A stretch of 64,000 nt of DNA from Pantoea sp. AS-PWVM4 (lineage in GTDB: Bacteria > Pseudomonadota > Gammaproteobacteria > Enterobacterales > Enterobacteriaceae), in contig NZ_ASZC01000021.1 in assembly GCF_000468095.1 (NCBI RefSeq), positions 1-64,000 of the forward strand, written 5' to 3'. Numbering within the stretch: position 1 is the stretch's first letter; each line of letters starts with the position of its first letter. The notes beneath the pieces were generated by a model. That model was not told where the DNA came from. It saw nothing but the letters and a program-made list of their open reading frames with translations, and searched no databases. The translations under genes were made by a program, and so were the position numbers. Of this stretch, positions 19,328 through 29,175 are shown piece after piece.

Positions 19328-19986
19328 TCGCGCACTTCCAGCCGGTAACCCACACCACGGACGGTTTTGATGCGGTCTTTGCCGAGTTTGCGGCGCAGAT
19401 TATGGATATGGACTTCCAGGGTGTTGGAGCCGGGATCATCATTCCAGCTGTAGAGATCCTGCTGCAAGGTTTCACGGTGCACGTTCTGCCCGACCCGCAT
19501 CAGCAGGCGCGTCAGCAGCGCGAACTCTTTGGGGGTGATCTCCAGCGGCAGGTTTTCCAGCAACACCTGTTGAGAACTGAGGTTGAGGGTCAAATCGCCC
19601 TGCTGAAGCAGGTTGTCGCTGTGTCCCTGATAGCGGCGAATCAATGCGCGTGCCCGGGCCTGTAACTCGACCAGCGCAAAAGGTTTTACCAGATAGTCAT
19701 CGGCACCGGCATCCAGCCCGTCTACGCGATCTTCCAGCGCATCGCGAGCGGTGAGAATCAATACCGGCACGTTGATGCCGTCACGTCGCCACTGGCGCAA
19801 CAAGGTTGCGCCGTCACGATCCGGCAGACCGAGATCCAACACGATCAGGCTGTACTGGCCGCTGCGCAGCAAGGCATTGCTCTCTGCGGCGTTGGCGGCA
19901 CAGTCCACGGCGTAACCCTGAGCGCTCAATGCCTGGGCCAGGCCCGATTGCAGCAGCGCATCATCCTCAACGATTAACAGTTTCAT
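19324..19986 (-). CDS. basR: BasR/PmrA-type response regulator
   Basis: 220-residue OmpR/PhoB-family regulator. Receiver domain with acidic pocket EDD (7-9), phosphoacceptor Asp51 (LIVLDLGLPD) and conserved Lys in the LVKPFALVEL stretch. The C-terminal winged helix includes LTPKEF-like EITPKEFALL and RRKLGKDRIKTVRGVGYRL. The start at 19986 overlaps the dacB stop by one base (TGATG), and its own stop overlaps basS (ATGA), so dacB-basR-basS form one coupled unit. Assignment to PmrA rather than a close OmpR paralogue rests on the partner kinase. Confidence 0.88.
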   Translation of the reverse strand: MKLLIVEDDALLQSGLAQALSAQGYAVDCAANAAESNALLRSGQYSLIVLDLGLPDRDGATLLRQWRRDGINVPVLILTARDALEDRVDGLDAGADDYLVKPFALVELQARARALIRRYQGHSDNLLQQGDLTLNLSSQQVLLENLPLEITPKEFALLTRLLMRVGQNVHRETLQQDLYSWNDDPGSNTLEVHIHNLRRKLGKDRIKTVRGVGYRLEVRE

Positions 19987-21419
19987 CAGTTGTTCTGGTA
20001 AATATCCTTGTAGAGGCGGCTCTCAAAACGTACCAGTGGGATACGTCGCGTCTTCTGATCTTCCGGTGGCACAGCATAACCTGAAAGGTATTGCACAAAG
20101 GCGACACGCGCGCCGCTGGCTGTGGTAATAAATCCTGCCAGATTATAGACACCCTGAAGTGAACCGGTTTTGGCCGAGACTTTGCCATCCACACCCGCTT
20201 CATGCAGACCACCACGATATTGTAGCGTGCCGTCATAACCCGCAAGCGGTAGCATCGAGATATAATTCAGCGTCGAATCATTTTTCGCAATGTATTGCAG
20301 CACCTGCATCATGGTATCCGGTGCGATCAAATCATGGCGTGACAGGCCGGAACCGTCTACTTGAATGCTGTTACCGAGATCAATACCGGCTTTTTCGCGC
20401 AGGATACGCCGCACTGCGTCAGAACCGGCGCGGAAGGTGCCAGGCACGTTAAAGTAATGATGGCCGATGGTACGGAATACGGTGTCGGCGATCATGTTGT
20501 CCGATTTCTTCAGCATGGTGTGCAGCAGATTATGCAGCGGCGCAGATTGTGTTGAGGCCAGCACCGTGCCCGGCGATGTAACCTGCGTCTGGCGTACCAG
20601 ATGACCGCTGTAATCAATGTCTGCGGCGCGCAGTTCATCGCGCAGAATCTCTCCGGCCCAGGCGGCACCATCCTGAACGGCAAACGCCAGCGGGAGCGGT
20701 TCGGCACGTTGACGCATGCAGCCGGTCAGGGTGTAACGATTCAGTTCACCTGGCACCACATCCAGCTCACAATATTGTCCTTCACCGCTGTTGCGGCCCA
20801 GGGTGCGTACCTGGCTGAACATGTGAGCCGGATAATAAGAGGCGATGCGCACAAAGGCATTTTCGCCCGGTGTGTTGGCGCTGTAGAGCGAAACGGAGAA
20901 ACAGTTCTTATCCACAATAGCCGCGCCCGGCGGGGCGCTGAAGCATTGGGTCAGGTCGTTCCACGGCCAACCCGGTGCCATATCATGGCTGGCGAAGACC
21001 GAGGTATCGATCACCAGGTTGCCTTTAATATGGGTGATACCCTGCTTTTTCAGTGCGGCAACCATGTTGCGCAGATCCTGACGGCTGAGCGTCGGATCAC
21101 CGGCAAAGCGCGCCACCAAATCGCCATTCAACGTACCATCGCTAACGGCGCCTTTGGTTTCCAGCGTGGTCTGAAAACGGAAGTCGGGTCCGAGTTCCAG
21201 CAACGCCGCCAGCGCGGTGACCACTTTCATGGTACTGGCGGGCAGCGCCATCTGTTTGCCATGAAAGTCGATTATCGGGGTTGATGCGCCCACTTTTTGT
21301 ACCATCAGCGCCAGGTTTGCGCCGTCTGGCAAATACTGCATGTATTCTTCAACGGGGGCTGCTTGTGCCTGCAGCATAAACGCACAGGTTAGTCCGGTAA
21401 CAAGTCGTGAAAATCGCAT
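19986..21419 (-). CDS. dacB: DacB, penicillin-binding protein 4
   Basis: 477 aa, identical in length to E. coli PBP4. Periplasmic D-alanyl-D-alanine carboxypeptidase/endopeptidase of peptidase family S13. Signal peptide MRFSRLVTGLTCAFMLQAQA (cleaved near residue 20). Catalytic SxxK is Ser62-Thr-Met-Lys65 (PASTMKV), SDN lies in LKKSDNMIAD near 306, and KTG in SAKTGSLQG near 416. The ATG at 21419 matches the family start; upstream frame-open sequence to 21521 has no family support. In E. coli dacB is monocistronic; here it leads a translationally coupled unit with basRS. Confidence 0.95.
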   Translation of the reverse strand: MRFSRLVTGLTCAFMLQAQAAPVEEYMQYLPDGANLALMVQKVGASTPIIDFHGKQMALPASTMKVVTALAALLELGPDFRFQTTLETKGAVSDGTLNGDLVARFAGDPTLSRQDLRNMVAALKKQGITHIKGNLVIDTSVFASHDMAPGWPWNDLTQCFSAPPGAAIVDKNCFSVSLYSANTPGENAFVRIASYYPAHMFSQVRTLGRNSGEGQYCELDVVPGELNRYTLTGCMRQRAEPLPLAFAVQDGAAWAGEILRDELRAADIDYSGHLVRQTQVTSPGTVLASTQSAPLHNLLHTMLKKSDNMIADTVFRTIGHHYFNVPGTFRAGSDAVRRILREKAGIDLGNSIQVDGSGLSRHDLIAPDTMMQVLQYIAKNDSTLNYISMLPLAGYDGTLQYRGGLHEAGVDGKVSAKTGSLQGVYNLAGFITTASGARVAFVQYLSGYAVPPEDQKTRRIPLVRFESRLYKDIYQNN

Positions 21420-21532
21420 AATCTCGCGGTAACTGACGGGTGAAGGCGACAATACTACGTCCCCGGACGGTGCAAAGTAAACGATGACCCACAGGGAACT
21501 CTGGGGTAAAATACGTATCAAAATGCAAAACC

Positions 21533-21571
21533 AATCCTGACCCGGAACGCTTTCCGGGTCAGGATTCTTTT
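21533..21571 (+). terminator. Strong hairpin in greA leader (GraL-like attenuator or terminator)
   Basis: A perfect 15-bp stem (21533-21547 with 21552-21566) and a 4-nt loop are followed by CTTTT, giving an intrinsic terminator on the plus strand. It lies 95 bp upstream of greA and downstream of where a greA promoter would have to sit. In E. coli the greA leader carries a terminator that generates the GraL RNA; the same role is inferred here from position. Confidence 0.7.
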
Positions 21572-21665
21572 GCTTGTGAAATGAGGTAACGCGCCGCAGA
21601 AGCTGTTTTCTGCTGTCACCTGTCAGGATGACGCCGTTAACCAGGAAAGATGACGAGGAGCTAAA

Positions 21666-22142
21666 ATGAATCAGATTCCGATGACGTTGAAAGGCGCTGA
21701 GAAGCTGCGCGAAGAGCTGAACGAACTGAAAACCGTTAAGCGCCCGCGCATCATCGCCTCAATTGCCGAAGCCCGTGAGCACGGCGATTTGAAAGAGAAT
21801 GCCGAATATCATGCCGCCCGCGAAGAACAGGGTTTCTGCGAGGGTCGTATTCAGGAGATCGAAGCTAAGCTCTCCAATGCGCAAGTGATTGATGTGACTC
21901 AGATGCCGAAAACCGGCCGCGTCATTTTTGGTGCGACCGTGCAGGTGCTGAACCTTGATACCGACGAAGAATCCACCTACCGCATCGTGGGGGATGATGA
22001 AGCCGATTTTAAACAAAATCTGATTTCGGTGAACTCGCCAATGGCGCGTGGTCTGGTCGGAAAAGAGGCGGATGACGTCGCCATCATCAAAACCCCGGGT
22101 GGCGATGTGGAATATGAGATCCTGAAGGTGGAATACCTTTAA
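21666..22142 (+). CDS. greA: GreA, transcription elongation factor
   Basis: 158 aa, same as E. coli. It enters the RNA polymerase secondary channel and stimulates cleavage of backtracked transcripts. The N-terminal coiled coil (about 1-75) includes the acidic tip region [20 protein letters not shown]. The C-terminal FKBP-like domain contains [10 protein letters not shown] and the family signature [23 protein letters not shown] precedes the ATG. It is divergent from dacB and convergent with yhbY, with a shared terminator between them. Confidence 0.98.
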   Translation: MNQIPMTLKGAEKLREELNELKTVKRPRIIASIAEAREHGDLKENAEYHAAREEQGFCEGRIQEIEAKLSNAQVIDVTQMPKTGRVIFGATVQVLNLDTDEESTYRIVGDDEADFKQNLISVNSPMARGLVGKEADDVAIIKTPGGDVEYEILKVEYL

Positions 22143-22190
22143 GATATTGCTACGCTTTGAAATGCATTGCTGCATATTGTAAAGAAAGGA

Positions 22191-22213
22191 AAAAGGCCGC
22201 ATAGCGGCCTTTT
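22191..22213. terminator. Bidirectional terminator between greA and yhbY
   Basis: Stem AAAAGGCCGC pairs with GCGGCCTTTT with a 2-nt AT core; it ends in T residues on both strands. It lies between the converging greA and yhbY genes. Confidence 0.8.
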
Positions 22214-22249
22214 ATCCCATGCAGGAGCATGGCACTTTCTTTGCCCGCC

Positions 22250-22546
22250 TTATGAGCGAGGCAGAGAAATTTTGCTCTCTTTTGCAGGGCGATACAGCAC
22301 CAGCGTTTTGCCGATGACCTGTACGTTGCAAGCTTTCGTTTCGCGAATGATTGCGTCAACGATCAACAGTTTGGTTTCACGATCTTCCGAGGCAATTTTT
22401 ACCTTGATTAATTCGTGATGTTCCAGCGCCTGTTCGATCTCGGCGAGCACGCCTTCAGTCAGGCCATTTCCGCCCAGCATAACAACGGGTTTCAATGGAT
22501 GGGCAAGACCTTTCAGGTGCTGTTTTTGTTTGGTACTCAGATTCAT
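22250..22546 (-). CDS. yhbY: YhbY, CRM-domain RNA-binding ribosome assembly factor
   Basis: 98 aa (E. coli 97). Single CRM (RNA-binding) domain protein associated with pre-50S particles. The family GxxG-type loop is visible as MLGGNGLTEGV, followed by HHELIKVKIA. The start at 22546 (MNLSTKQKQHLKGLAHPLKP) is essentially identical to the family N-terminus; a longer reading from 22618 is rejected. Divergent from rlmE. Confidence 0.95.
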   Translation of the reverse strand: MNLSTKQKQHLKGLAHPLKPVVMLGGNGLTEGVLAEIEQALEHHELIKVKIASEDRETKLLIVDAIIRETKACNVQVIGKTLVLYRPAKESKISLPRS

Positions 22547-22672
22547 CGTATTTTTTTGCTTACTTAGGGATTGAAAACGGTTCATTCTACCGCCATCTCG
22601 GGTATATCGCCAAATCAACGCAACCGATGCGTGCTGATTTATCGCTACGATGACGATTTAACTGGAAAAATT

Positions 22673-23302
22673 ATGACGGGTAAAAAGCGTTCGGCCAGTT
22701 CCAGTCGCTGGCTTCAGGAACACTTTAGCGATAAATATGTGCAACAGGCACAGAAAAAAGGGTTGCGTTCGCGCGCCTGGTTTAAACTTGAGGAAATACA
22801 GCAGGGTGACAAGCTTTTCAAACCCGGTATGACAGTGGTAGATCTGGGAGCTGCACCCGGTGGCTGGTCGCAATATGTGGTACAACTGATTGGCTCTTCT
22901 GGCCGTATTATTGCGTGTGACCTGCTGCCCATGGACCCGATTGTTGGGGTCGATTTTCTGCAAGGCGATTTTCGTGACGAAGCCGTGCTGAAGACGCTTC
23001 TGGAACGTGTTGGTGACGAAAAAGTGCAGGTTGTCATGTCGGACATGGCTCCGAACATGAGTGGTACACCGGCGGTTGATATTCCACGTTCCATGTATTT
23101 GGTAGAGTTAGCGTTGGAAATGTGTCGGGATATCCTGGCACCAGGCGGCAGTTTTGTAGTGAAAGTGTTTCAGGGAGATGGCTTCGATGAATACCTGCGG
23201 GAAATTCGCTCCCTGTTTACGAAAGTGAAAATTCGTAAGCCGGATGCTTCGCGTTCACGTTCGCGCGAAGTGTACATTGTGGCGACAGGGCGCAAACTAT
23301 AA
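22673..23302 (+). CDS. rlmE: RlmE (FtsJ/RrmJ), 23S rRNA U2552 2'-O-methyltransferase
   Basis: 209 aa, same as E. coli. Methylates U2552 of 23S rRNA in late 50S assembly using SAM. Catalytic Lys38, Asp83 ([10 protein letters not shown]) and Asp124 ([10 protein letters not shown]) are in the known positions, and the SAM motif [13 protein letters not shown] is at 55-67. The ATG at 22673 is favoured over a longer upstream reading by exact length. It is followed by ftsH as in the known heat-inducible rlmE-ftsH unit. Confidence 0.97.
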   Translation: MTGKKRSASSSRWLQEHFSDKYVQQAQKKGLRSRAWFKLEEIQQGDKLFKPGMTVVDLGAAPGGWSQYVVQLIGSSGRIIACDLLPMDPIVGVDFLQGDFRDEAVLKTLLERVGDEKVQVVMSDMAPNMSGTPAVDIPRSMYLVELALEMCRDILAPGGSFVVKVFQGDGFDEYLREIRSLFTKVKIRKPDASRSRSREVYIVATGRKL

Positions 23303-23476
23303 CCTGATTGACAGGAATCAAAGCAAGGCGACCAATGCGTTTACACCGATGAGTATTCTGACTTTCAGGGTAAACAAGCAAAATCATCAGCGCCGAGATT
23401 CCAGGTATGAAGGATATATAGTACCCTACGCTGTCTGTTAACACCGTTGTAATATGAGGTTAATCCCTTGAGTGAC

Positions 23477-25405
23477 ATGGCGAAAAACCTGATTCTCTGG
23501 CTAGTCATCGCGGTTGTGCTGATGTCAGTATTCCAGAGCTTTGGGCCCAGCGAGTCGAATGGCCGTAGGGTTGATTATTCAACCTTCCTGTCGGAAGTGA
23601 ACCAGGATCAGGTCCGCGAGGCACGTATTAACGGGCGTGAGATTAACGTTACCAAAAAAGACAGTAATAAATACACGACCTATATTCCTGTCAACGATCC
23701 CAAGTTACTCGATAACCTGTTGACCAAAAACGTCAAAGTGGTTGGCGAACCGCCGGAAGAGCCGAGTCTGCTGGCTTCGATCTTCATCTCCTGGTTCCCG
23801 ATGCTGCTGCTGATTGGCGTGTGGATCTTCTTTATGCGTCAGATGCAAGGTGGCGGCGGGAAGGGCGCGATGTCCTTCGGCAAGAGCAAGGCCCGCATGC
23901 TGACCGAAGATCAGATCAAAACCACTTTTGCGGATGTGGCCGGTTGTGATGAGGCCAAAGAGGAAGTGGGTGAGCTGGTCGAATATCTGCGCGAACCGAG
24001 TCGCTTCCAGAAACTGGGCGGTAAAATCCCGAAAGGCGTACTGATGGTTGGTCCGCCGGGTACGGGTAAAACGCTGCTGGCGAAAGCGATTGCCGGTGAA
24101 GCTAAAGTGCCTTTCTTTACCATTTCCGGTTCTGACTTCGTTGAAATGTTCGTGGGTGTCGGTGCATCTCGTGTGCGTGACATGTTCGAACAGGCGAAAA
24201 AAGCCGCACCTTGCATCATCTTTATCGATGAGATCGATGCAGTGGGTCGCCAGCGTGGCGCAGGTTTAGGCGGTGGTCACGATGAACGTGAACAAACGCT
24301 GAACCAGATGCTGGTTGAAATGGACGGTTTTGAAGGCAACGAAGGTATTATCGTTATCGCGGCTACTAACCGTCCTGACGTGCTGGACCCGGCGCTGCTG
24401 CGTCCTGGCCGTTTCGACCGTCAGGTGGTGGTCGGTCTGCCAGATGTGCGTGGTCGTGAGCAGATTCTGAAAGTGCATATGCGTCGCGTGCCGCTGGCAA
24501 CCGATATTGATGCTGCCATCATCGCGCGTGGTACGCCGGGCTTCTCCGGTGCTGACCTGGCGAACCTGGTCAACGAAGCTGCATTGTTTGCTGCCCGCTC
24601 CAATAAGCGCGTGGTATCGATGGTTGAATTCGAGAAAGCGAAAGACAAAATCATGATGGGTGCGGAACGCCGCTCTATGGTGATGACGGAAGCGCAGAAA
24701 GAATCGACTGCCTATCACGAAGCGGGGCACGCGATTATTGGTCGCCTGGTGCCGGAACACGATCCGGTACATAAAGTGACGATTATTCCGCGCGGTCGTG
24801 CACTGGGTGTGACCTTCTTCCTGCCGGAAGGCGATGCGATCAGCGCCAGTCGTCAAAAACTGGAAAGCCAGATCTCTACGTTGTACGGCGGCCGTCTGGC
24901 TGAAGAGATTATCTACGGTGTGGAACACGTATCGACGGGTGCATCAAACGACATCAAAGTTGCCACTAATCTGGCGCGTAACATGGTGACCCAATGGGGC
25001 TTCTCAGAAAAACTCGGTCCACTGCTGTATGCAGAGGAAGAGGGAGAAGTGTTCCTCGGACGTTCTGTGGCGAAAGCCAAGCATATGTCTGATGAAACGG
25101 CGCGTATTATCGACCAGGAAGTTAAACACCTGATCGACAGCAACTACCAACGCGCACGCCGTATCCTGGGTGAAAACATGGACATTCTTCACGCGATGAA
25201 AGACGCGCTGATGAAGTATGAAACCATTGATGCACCGCAGATTGATGACCTGATGGCACGCCGTGAAGTGCGTCCACCTGCTGGCTGGGAAGATCCAGGC
25301 AGCAACTCTTCTGACAACAACGGTACGCCGAAGGCGCCACGTCCGGTTGATGAACCGCGTACGCCGAACCCAGGCAACACCATGTCAGAACAGCTCGACA
25401 AATAA
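23477..25405 (+). CDS. ftsH: FtsH, ATP-dependent zinc metalloprotease
   Basis: 642 aa from this ATG (E. coli 644). Membrane-anchored AAA+ protease that degrades sigma-32, LpxC and damaged membrane proteins. Two N-terminal membrane helices (about 5-25 and 97-120) flank a periplasmic domain. Walker A GPPGTGKT, Walker [15 protein letters not shown] region [19 protein letters not shown] and zinc site HEAGH are all present. An in-frame TTG at 23468 with an AGGT site would add MSD; both starts are used in annotations of this family. The Ser/Asn/Pro-rich C-terminus is typical. Confidence 0.97.
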   Translation: MAKNLILWLVIAVVLMSVFQSFGPSESNGRRVDYSTFLSEVNQDQVREARINGREINVTKKDSNKYTTYIPVNDPKLLDNLLTKNVKVVGEPPEEPSLLASIFISWFPMLLLIGVWIFFMRQMQGGGGKGAMSFGKSKARMLTEDQIKTTFADVAGCDEAKEEVGELVEYLREPSRFQKLGGKIPKGVLMVGPPGTGKTLLAKAIAGEAKVPFFTISGSDFVEMFVGVGASRVRDMFEQAKKAAPCIIFIDEIDAVGRQRGAGLGGGHDEREQTLNQMLVEMDGFEGNEGIIVIAATNRPDVLDPALLRPGRFDRQVVVGLPDVRGREQILKVHMRRVPLATDIDAAIIARGTPGFSGADLANLVNEAALFAARSNKRVVSMVEFEKAKDKIMMGAERRSMVMTEAQKESTAYHEAGHAIIGRLVPEHDPVHKVTIIPRGRALGVTFFLPEGDAISASRQKLESQISTLYGGRLAEEIIYGVEHVSTGASNDIKVATNLARNMVTQWGFSEKLGPLLYAEEEGEVFLGRSVAKAKHMSDETARIIDQEVKHLIDSNYQRARRILGENMDILHAMKDALMKYETIDAPQIDDLMARREVRPPAGWEDPGSNSSDNNGTPKAPRPVDEPRTPNPGNTMSEQLDK

Positions 25406-25422
25406 GAGGCGCAAACCTCGAC

Positions 25423-25450
25423 AAAAACCCCGGCCGGTCCGGGGTTTTTT
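25423..25450 (+). terminator. Terminator-like hairpin after ftsH
   Basis: AAAAACCCCGG and CCGGGGTTTTTT form a GC-rich stem followed by a T run, 18 bp after the ftsH stop. folP begins 41 bp further on. Confidence 0.85.
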
Positions 25451-25490
25451 ACATCCCGCAGTTCCGTAATTCCTCAAGGAGGCTCTCGCC

Positions 25491-26324
25491 ATGAAGTTGT
25501 ACGCCCGTGATACCCATCTCGATCTCTCGTTTCCCCATGTGATGGGCATTTTGAATGTCACGCCGGACTCCTTCTCCGATGGCGGTAAGCACAATTCATT
25601 GGTGGATGCGCTGACGCACACCAATGAGATGGTCAATGCCGGGGCAACCATTATTGATGTTGGTGGCGAATCGACCCGTCCGGGAGCCGATGAGGTGAGC
25701 CTTGAGGAGGAACTGGAGCGGGTTATCCCGGTGGTGGAAGCCATCGCCCAGCGTTTTGAGGTATGGATTTCTGTCGATACTTCAAAGGCTGAAGTGATTC
25801 GTGAATCTGCGCGAGTGGGTGCTCACATCATTAATGACATTCGCTCATTATCTGAACCCGGTGCGTTGCAGGCTGCGGCTGATACCGGATTGCCGGTGTG
25901 CCTGATGCATATGCAAGGTGAGCCGCGCACCATGCAGCAAGCACCGCAGTATCAAAACATCGTCAGTGAAGTGGATGCTTACTTCACAGAACAGATTACG
26001 CGTTGTGTCGACGCCGGTATTAAAAAAGAGAATCTGCTACTCGACCCCGGCTTTGGTTTCGGTAAGAATCTCAGCCACAACTATGAGCTACTGGCTGAAC
26101 TGAGCCATTTTCATCATTTCGGTTTGCCGTTATTGGTGGGGATGTCGCGTAAATCCATGATTGGTCAGTTGCTGAATGTCGGCCCGGCGCAGCGCCTGAC
26201 CGGCAGCCTGACGTGTGCGGTCATTGCCGCCATGCAAGGCGCGCACATTATTCGCGTGCATGACGTGAAAGAAACTGTTGAAGCGATGCGTGTGGTTGAA
26301 GCGACACGCAGAGCAAAAGGATAA
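25491..26324 (+). CDS. folP: FolP, dihydropteroate synthase
   Basis: 277 aa (E. coli 282). TIM-barrel enzyme that condenses p-aminobenzoate with hydroxymethyldihydropterin diphosphate; the sulfonamide target. Both family signatures are visible: GILNVTPDSFSDGG near the N-terminus and IDVGGESTRPGA near residue 60. The downstream loop LLDPGFGFGKNLSHN and LLVGMSRKS are also standard. A perfect AGGAGG site precedes the ATG. glmM follows after 6 bp, so the two are co-transcribed. Confidence 0.97.
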   Translation: MKLYARDTHLDLSFPHVMGILNVTPDSFSDGGKHNSLVDALTHTNEMVNAGATIIDVGGESTRPGADEVSLEEELERVIPVVEAIAQRFEVWISVDTSKAEVIRESARVGAHIINDIRSLSEPGALQAAADTGLPVCLMHMQGEPRTMQQAPQYQNIVSEVDAYFTEQITRCVDAGIKKENLLLDPGFGFGKNLSHNYELLAELSHFHHFGLPLLVGMSRKSMIGQLLNVGPAQRLTGSLTCAVIAAMQGAHIIRVHDVKETVEAMRVVEATRRAKG

Positions 26325-26330
26325 AAAGGC

Positions 26331-27665
26331 ATGAGTGATCGTAAATATTTCGGTACGGATGGGATTCGCGGCAAAGTGGGTGAAGCGCCAATTACCCCGG
26401 ATTTCGTTCTGAAGCTGGGTTGGGCGGCAGGAAAAGTGCTGGCCCGTCACGGTTCTAAGAAAGTGTTGATTGGCAAAGATACGCGTATTTCGGGCTACAT
26501 GCTGGAATCGGCTCTGGAAGCCGGGCTGGCAGCGGCGGGCCTGTCTGCGGCGTTTACCGGTCCGATGCCGACGCCGGCGATTGCTTATCTGACACGCACT
26601 TTCCGCGCCGAAGCTGGCATTGTGATTTCGGCTTCACATAACCCGTTCGACGATAATGGCATCAAATTTTTCTCTGCTGAAGGCACCAAATTGCCAGATG
26701 AAGTGGAAGAAGCGATCGAACTGGAGATGGAAAAACCGATCACTTGTGTTGAGTCTGCTGAGCTGGGACGTGCCAGCCGCATTGTCGATGCTGCCGGGCG
26801 CTACATCGAGTTTTGCAAAGGCACCTTCCCCAGTGAACTGAGCCTGAATGGCTTAAAAATCGTGGTGGATTGCGCGAACGGGGCGACCTATCACATTGCG
26901 CCAAACGTGCTGCGTGAACTGGGTGCTACGGTGATTGCCATCGCGACTCAACCGGATGGTATGAACATCAATAAAAATTGCGGCGCAACCGATCTGAAAA
27001 TGTTGCAGCAACGTGTGCTGGAAGAGAAGGCCGATATCGGCCTGGCTTACGATGGCGACGGCGATCGCATCATGATGGTTGACCATTTAGGCGCGAAGGT
27101 TGATGGTGACCAGATCCTCTACATCATTGCGCGAGAAGGTTTACGTCAGGGTCAACTGCGCGGTGGTGTAGTGGGGACGCTGATGAGCAACATGGGCCTT
27201 GAACTGGCGTTGAAGCAGCTTGGTATCCCGTTTGTGCGTGCCAAAGTTGGCGACCGCTACGTGCTGGAGAAAATGCAGGAGAAGGGCTGGCGTCTGGGGG
27301 CGGAAAACTCCGGCCATGTCATCCTGCTGGACAAAACCACCACTGGCGACGGCATCGTTGCAAGTTTGCAAGTACTTACTGCAATGGTGCAAAACCATAT
27401 GAGCCTGCATGACCTGTGTAGCGGCATGAAGATGTTGCCCCAGGTGTTGGTCAATGTTCGCTTCAGCGGCAACAACGATCCTTTACAAAGTGATGCCGTC
27501 AAAGCGGCCAGCGCAGAAGTGGAAAAAACGCTGGCGGGTCGTGGTCGCGTGCTGTTACGTAAATCCGGCACTGAGCCACTGATTCGGGTGATGGTGGAAG
27601 GTGAAGATGAAGCGCAGGTGACCGCGCTGGCGCACAAAATTGCCGATGCGGTGAAGGCGGTTTAA
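26331..27665 (+). CDS. glmM: GlmM, phosphoglucosamine mutase
   Basis: 444 aa (E. coli 445). Interconverts glucosamine-6-phosphate and glucosamine-1-phosphate for UDP-GlcNAc synthesis, feeding peptidoglycan and LPS. The phosphoserine is Ser102 in [12 protein letters not shown]. The metal-binding loop is [13 protein letters not shown] and the sugar-binding loop GAENSGHV. The phosphate-binding loop [12 protein letters not shown] lies near the C-terminus. It is placed directly after folP as in E. coli. Confidence 0.97.
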   Translation: MSDRKYFGTDGIRGKVGEAPITPDFVLKLGWAAGKVLARHGSKKVLIGKDTRISGYMLESALEAGLAAAGLSAAFTGPMPTPAIAYLTRTFRAEAGIVISASHNPFDDNGIKFFSAEGTKLPDEVEEAIELEMEKPITCVESAELGRASRIVDAAGRYIEFCKGTFPSELSLNGLKIVVDCANGATYHIAPNVLRELGATVIAIATQPDGMNINKNCGATDLKMLQQRVLEEKADIGLAYDGDGDRIMMVDHLGAKVDGDQILYIIAREGLRQGQLRGGVVGTLMSNMGLELALKQLGIPFVRAKVGDRYVLEKMQEKGWRLGAENSGHVILLDKTTTGDGIVASLQVLTAMVQNHMSLHDLCSGMKMLPQVLVNVRFSGNNDPLQSDAVKAASAEVEKTLAGRGRVLLRKSGTEPLIRVMVEGEDEAQVTALAHKIADAVKAV

Positions 27666-27668
27666 GTG

Positions 27669-27708
27669 CCTTACAGGCGGTAAGATTTTTCTCTTTCCGC
27701 CTGTAAAA
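27669..27708 (+). other. Stem-loop downstream of glmM
   Basis: TTACAGGCGG and CCGCCTGTAA form a 10-bp stem with a 16-nt pyrimidine-rich loop immediately after the glmM stop. No T run follows the stem, so it looks like a 3'-end stabilising or processing hairpin rather than a clear intrinsic terminator. Confidence 0.55.
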
Positions 27709-27883
27709 TCACCATGATGGCGCTTTTTTCCGCAATTGATGAGGTTCGTGAAAATTGCGCTTGCAGAGCAATGTGCCTTTGGTTAGTATTCACACCCGCT
27801 TCTGATGGGTGATGACGAGACTCCCCATCGATACTGGTTGAAGCTTTAACTGTGCGGTTTACGCGCAAGGAAACAGGTTGATT

Positions 27884-28216
27884 ATGTACGAAGCTCTTTT
27901 AGTTGTTTTCCTTATTGTGGCACTGGGCCTTGTTGGTCTGATCATGCTGCAACAAGGTAAAGGCGCTGATATGGGAGCATCATTTGGTGCAGGCGCTTCT
28001 GCGACGCTGTTCGGTTCTACCGGGTATGGTAACTTTATGACTCGCATGACCGCAGTGCTGGCGACGCTGTTCTTCATCATTAGCCTGATTCTGGGTAACC
28101 TGAACACGAATAAAACTTCCAAAGGAAGCGAGTGGGAAAATCTGACTGCGCCGGCTAAATCTGAACAGACTCAGCCAGCCAAACCGGCAACCCCGGGTAA
28201 CGATATCCCGCAGTAA
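27884..28216 (+). CDS. secG: SecG, preprotein translocase subunit
   Basis: 110 aa, same as E. coli. Small subunit of the SecYEG channel with two membrane helices (about 2-20 and 50-72) and the conserved loop LQQGKGADMGASFGAGAS between them. The C-terminal tail is Pro/Ala/Thr-rich. The ATG at 27884 (MYEALLVVFLIVAL) matches the family; an upstream TTG at 27878 is less likely. AAGGAAACAGG lies upstream. tRNA-Leu follows 47 bp downstream. Confidence 0.97.
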   Translation: MYEALLVVFLIVALGLVGLIMLQQGKGADMGASFGAGASATLFGSTGYGNFMTRMTAVLATLFFIISLILGNLNTNKTSKGSEWENLTAPAKSEQTQPAKPATPGNDIPQ

Positions 28217-28263
28217 GATCGTCAGCTTGCAGTGCGACATATTATCGTCGCCGTCAGTGAAGT

Positions 28264-28350
28264 GCCGAGGTGGTGGAATTGGTAGACACGCTACCTTGAG
28301 GTGGTAGTGCCCGATTGGGCTTACGGGTTCAAGTCCCGTCCTCGGTACCA
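28264..28350 (+). tRNA. leuU: tRNA-Leu (anticodon GAG)
   Basis: 87-nt class II tRNA with acceptor stem GCCGAGG/CCTCGGT, long variable arm, T-loop GGGTTCAAGTCCC and encoded CCA. The anticodon loop TTGAGGT gives GAG, reading CUC/CUU. Same place after secG as E. coli leuU. Confidence 0.97.
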
Positions 28351-28409
28351 AATCTCAGTATGACTTGCAATTTTTGCATGTTCGGCGTAACATTCGCCAC
28401 GTTTTCGGA

Positions 28410-28486
<77 letters not shown>

Positions 28487-28610
28487 CTTTCCCTTAGAGT
28501 TCTTTTTCAAATATACTGTATGCATCGACGGACGCATTCGCAGTGAGTTTTGAAAAAAATTCTTCTGGATTGTGCTCCGAGCCGCATCGCGGCATACAGG
28601 GTCCAGTCAC

Positions 28611-28638
28611 AAAAAGCCCCGATTTTTCGGGGTTTTTT
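28611..28638 (+). terminator. Terminator in metY-rimP spacer
   Basis: AAAAAGCCCCGA pairs with TCGGGGTTTTTT, a strong GC stem with a T run. It would end tRNA-fMet transcripts and attenuate read-through into rimP-nusA-infB. Confidence 0.85.
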
Positions 28639-28698
28639 GTTATCAGGAAATCGCAACACTGGGCTATTAGGCCCTTTTTTTATGTCTTGGGGGTGGGC

Positions 28699-29151
28699 TT
28701 GTCCACATTAGAGCAAAAATTGACAGAGTTGATCTCTGCTCCGGTAGAAGCGCTTGGCTACGAATTGGTCGGTATCGAATTTATTCGTGGTCGCACATCA
28801 ACCTTGCGCATCTATATTGATAGTGAAGAGGGTATCAATGTTGATGATTGCGCCGATGTCAGCCACCAGGTCAGCGCTGTGATGGATGTGGAAGATCCCA
28901 TCACCGTGGCTTACAACCTTGAAGTTTCCTCACCGGGTCTTGACCGTCCTCTTTTTACTGCTGAACACTACGCGCGTTTTGCCGGTGAAGAGGTAAGTCT
29001 GGTACTGCGTATGGCCGTGCAGAACCGCCGTAAATGGCAGGGCATCATTAAGTCTGTCGAAGGCGAGATGATCACGGTAACCGTTGAGGGTAAGGATGAA
29101 GTGTTCGCGCTGAGCAACATTCAGAAAGCGAACCTGGTCCCCCACTTTTAA
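28699..29151 (+). CDS. rimP: RimP, 30S ribosome maturation factor
   Basis: 150 aa, same as E. coli, using a TTG start at 28699 preceded by GGGGGTG. The two-domain protein helps assemble the 3' domain of the 30S subunit. Family stretches visible: [42 protein letters not shown] and the C-terminal KANLVPHF. An ORF continuing upstream to 28543 has no family support. nusA follows after 24 bp. Confidence 0.96.
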   Translation: MSTLEQKLTELISAPVEALGYELVGIEFIRGRTSTLRIYIDSEEGINVDDCADVSHQVSAVMDVEDPITVAYNLEVSSPGLDRPLFTAEHYARFAGEEVSLVLRMAVQNRRKWQGIIKSVEGEMITVTVEGKDEVFALSNIQKANLVPHF

Positions 29152-29175
29152 AAGTCCGGATTGAGGCTAACCAGG

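Noticed and set aside
28543-28698. N-terminal extension of RimP by 52 residues
   Set aside because: It would read through the strong terminator at 28611-28638, and family RimP is exactly 150 aa from the TTG at 28699.
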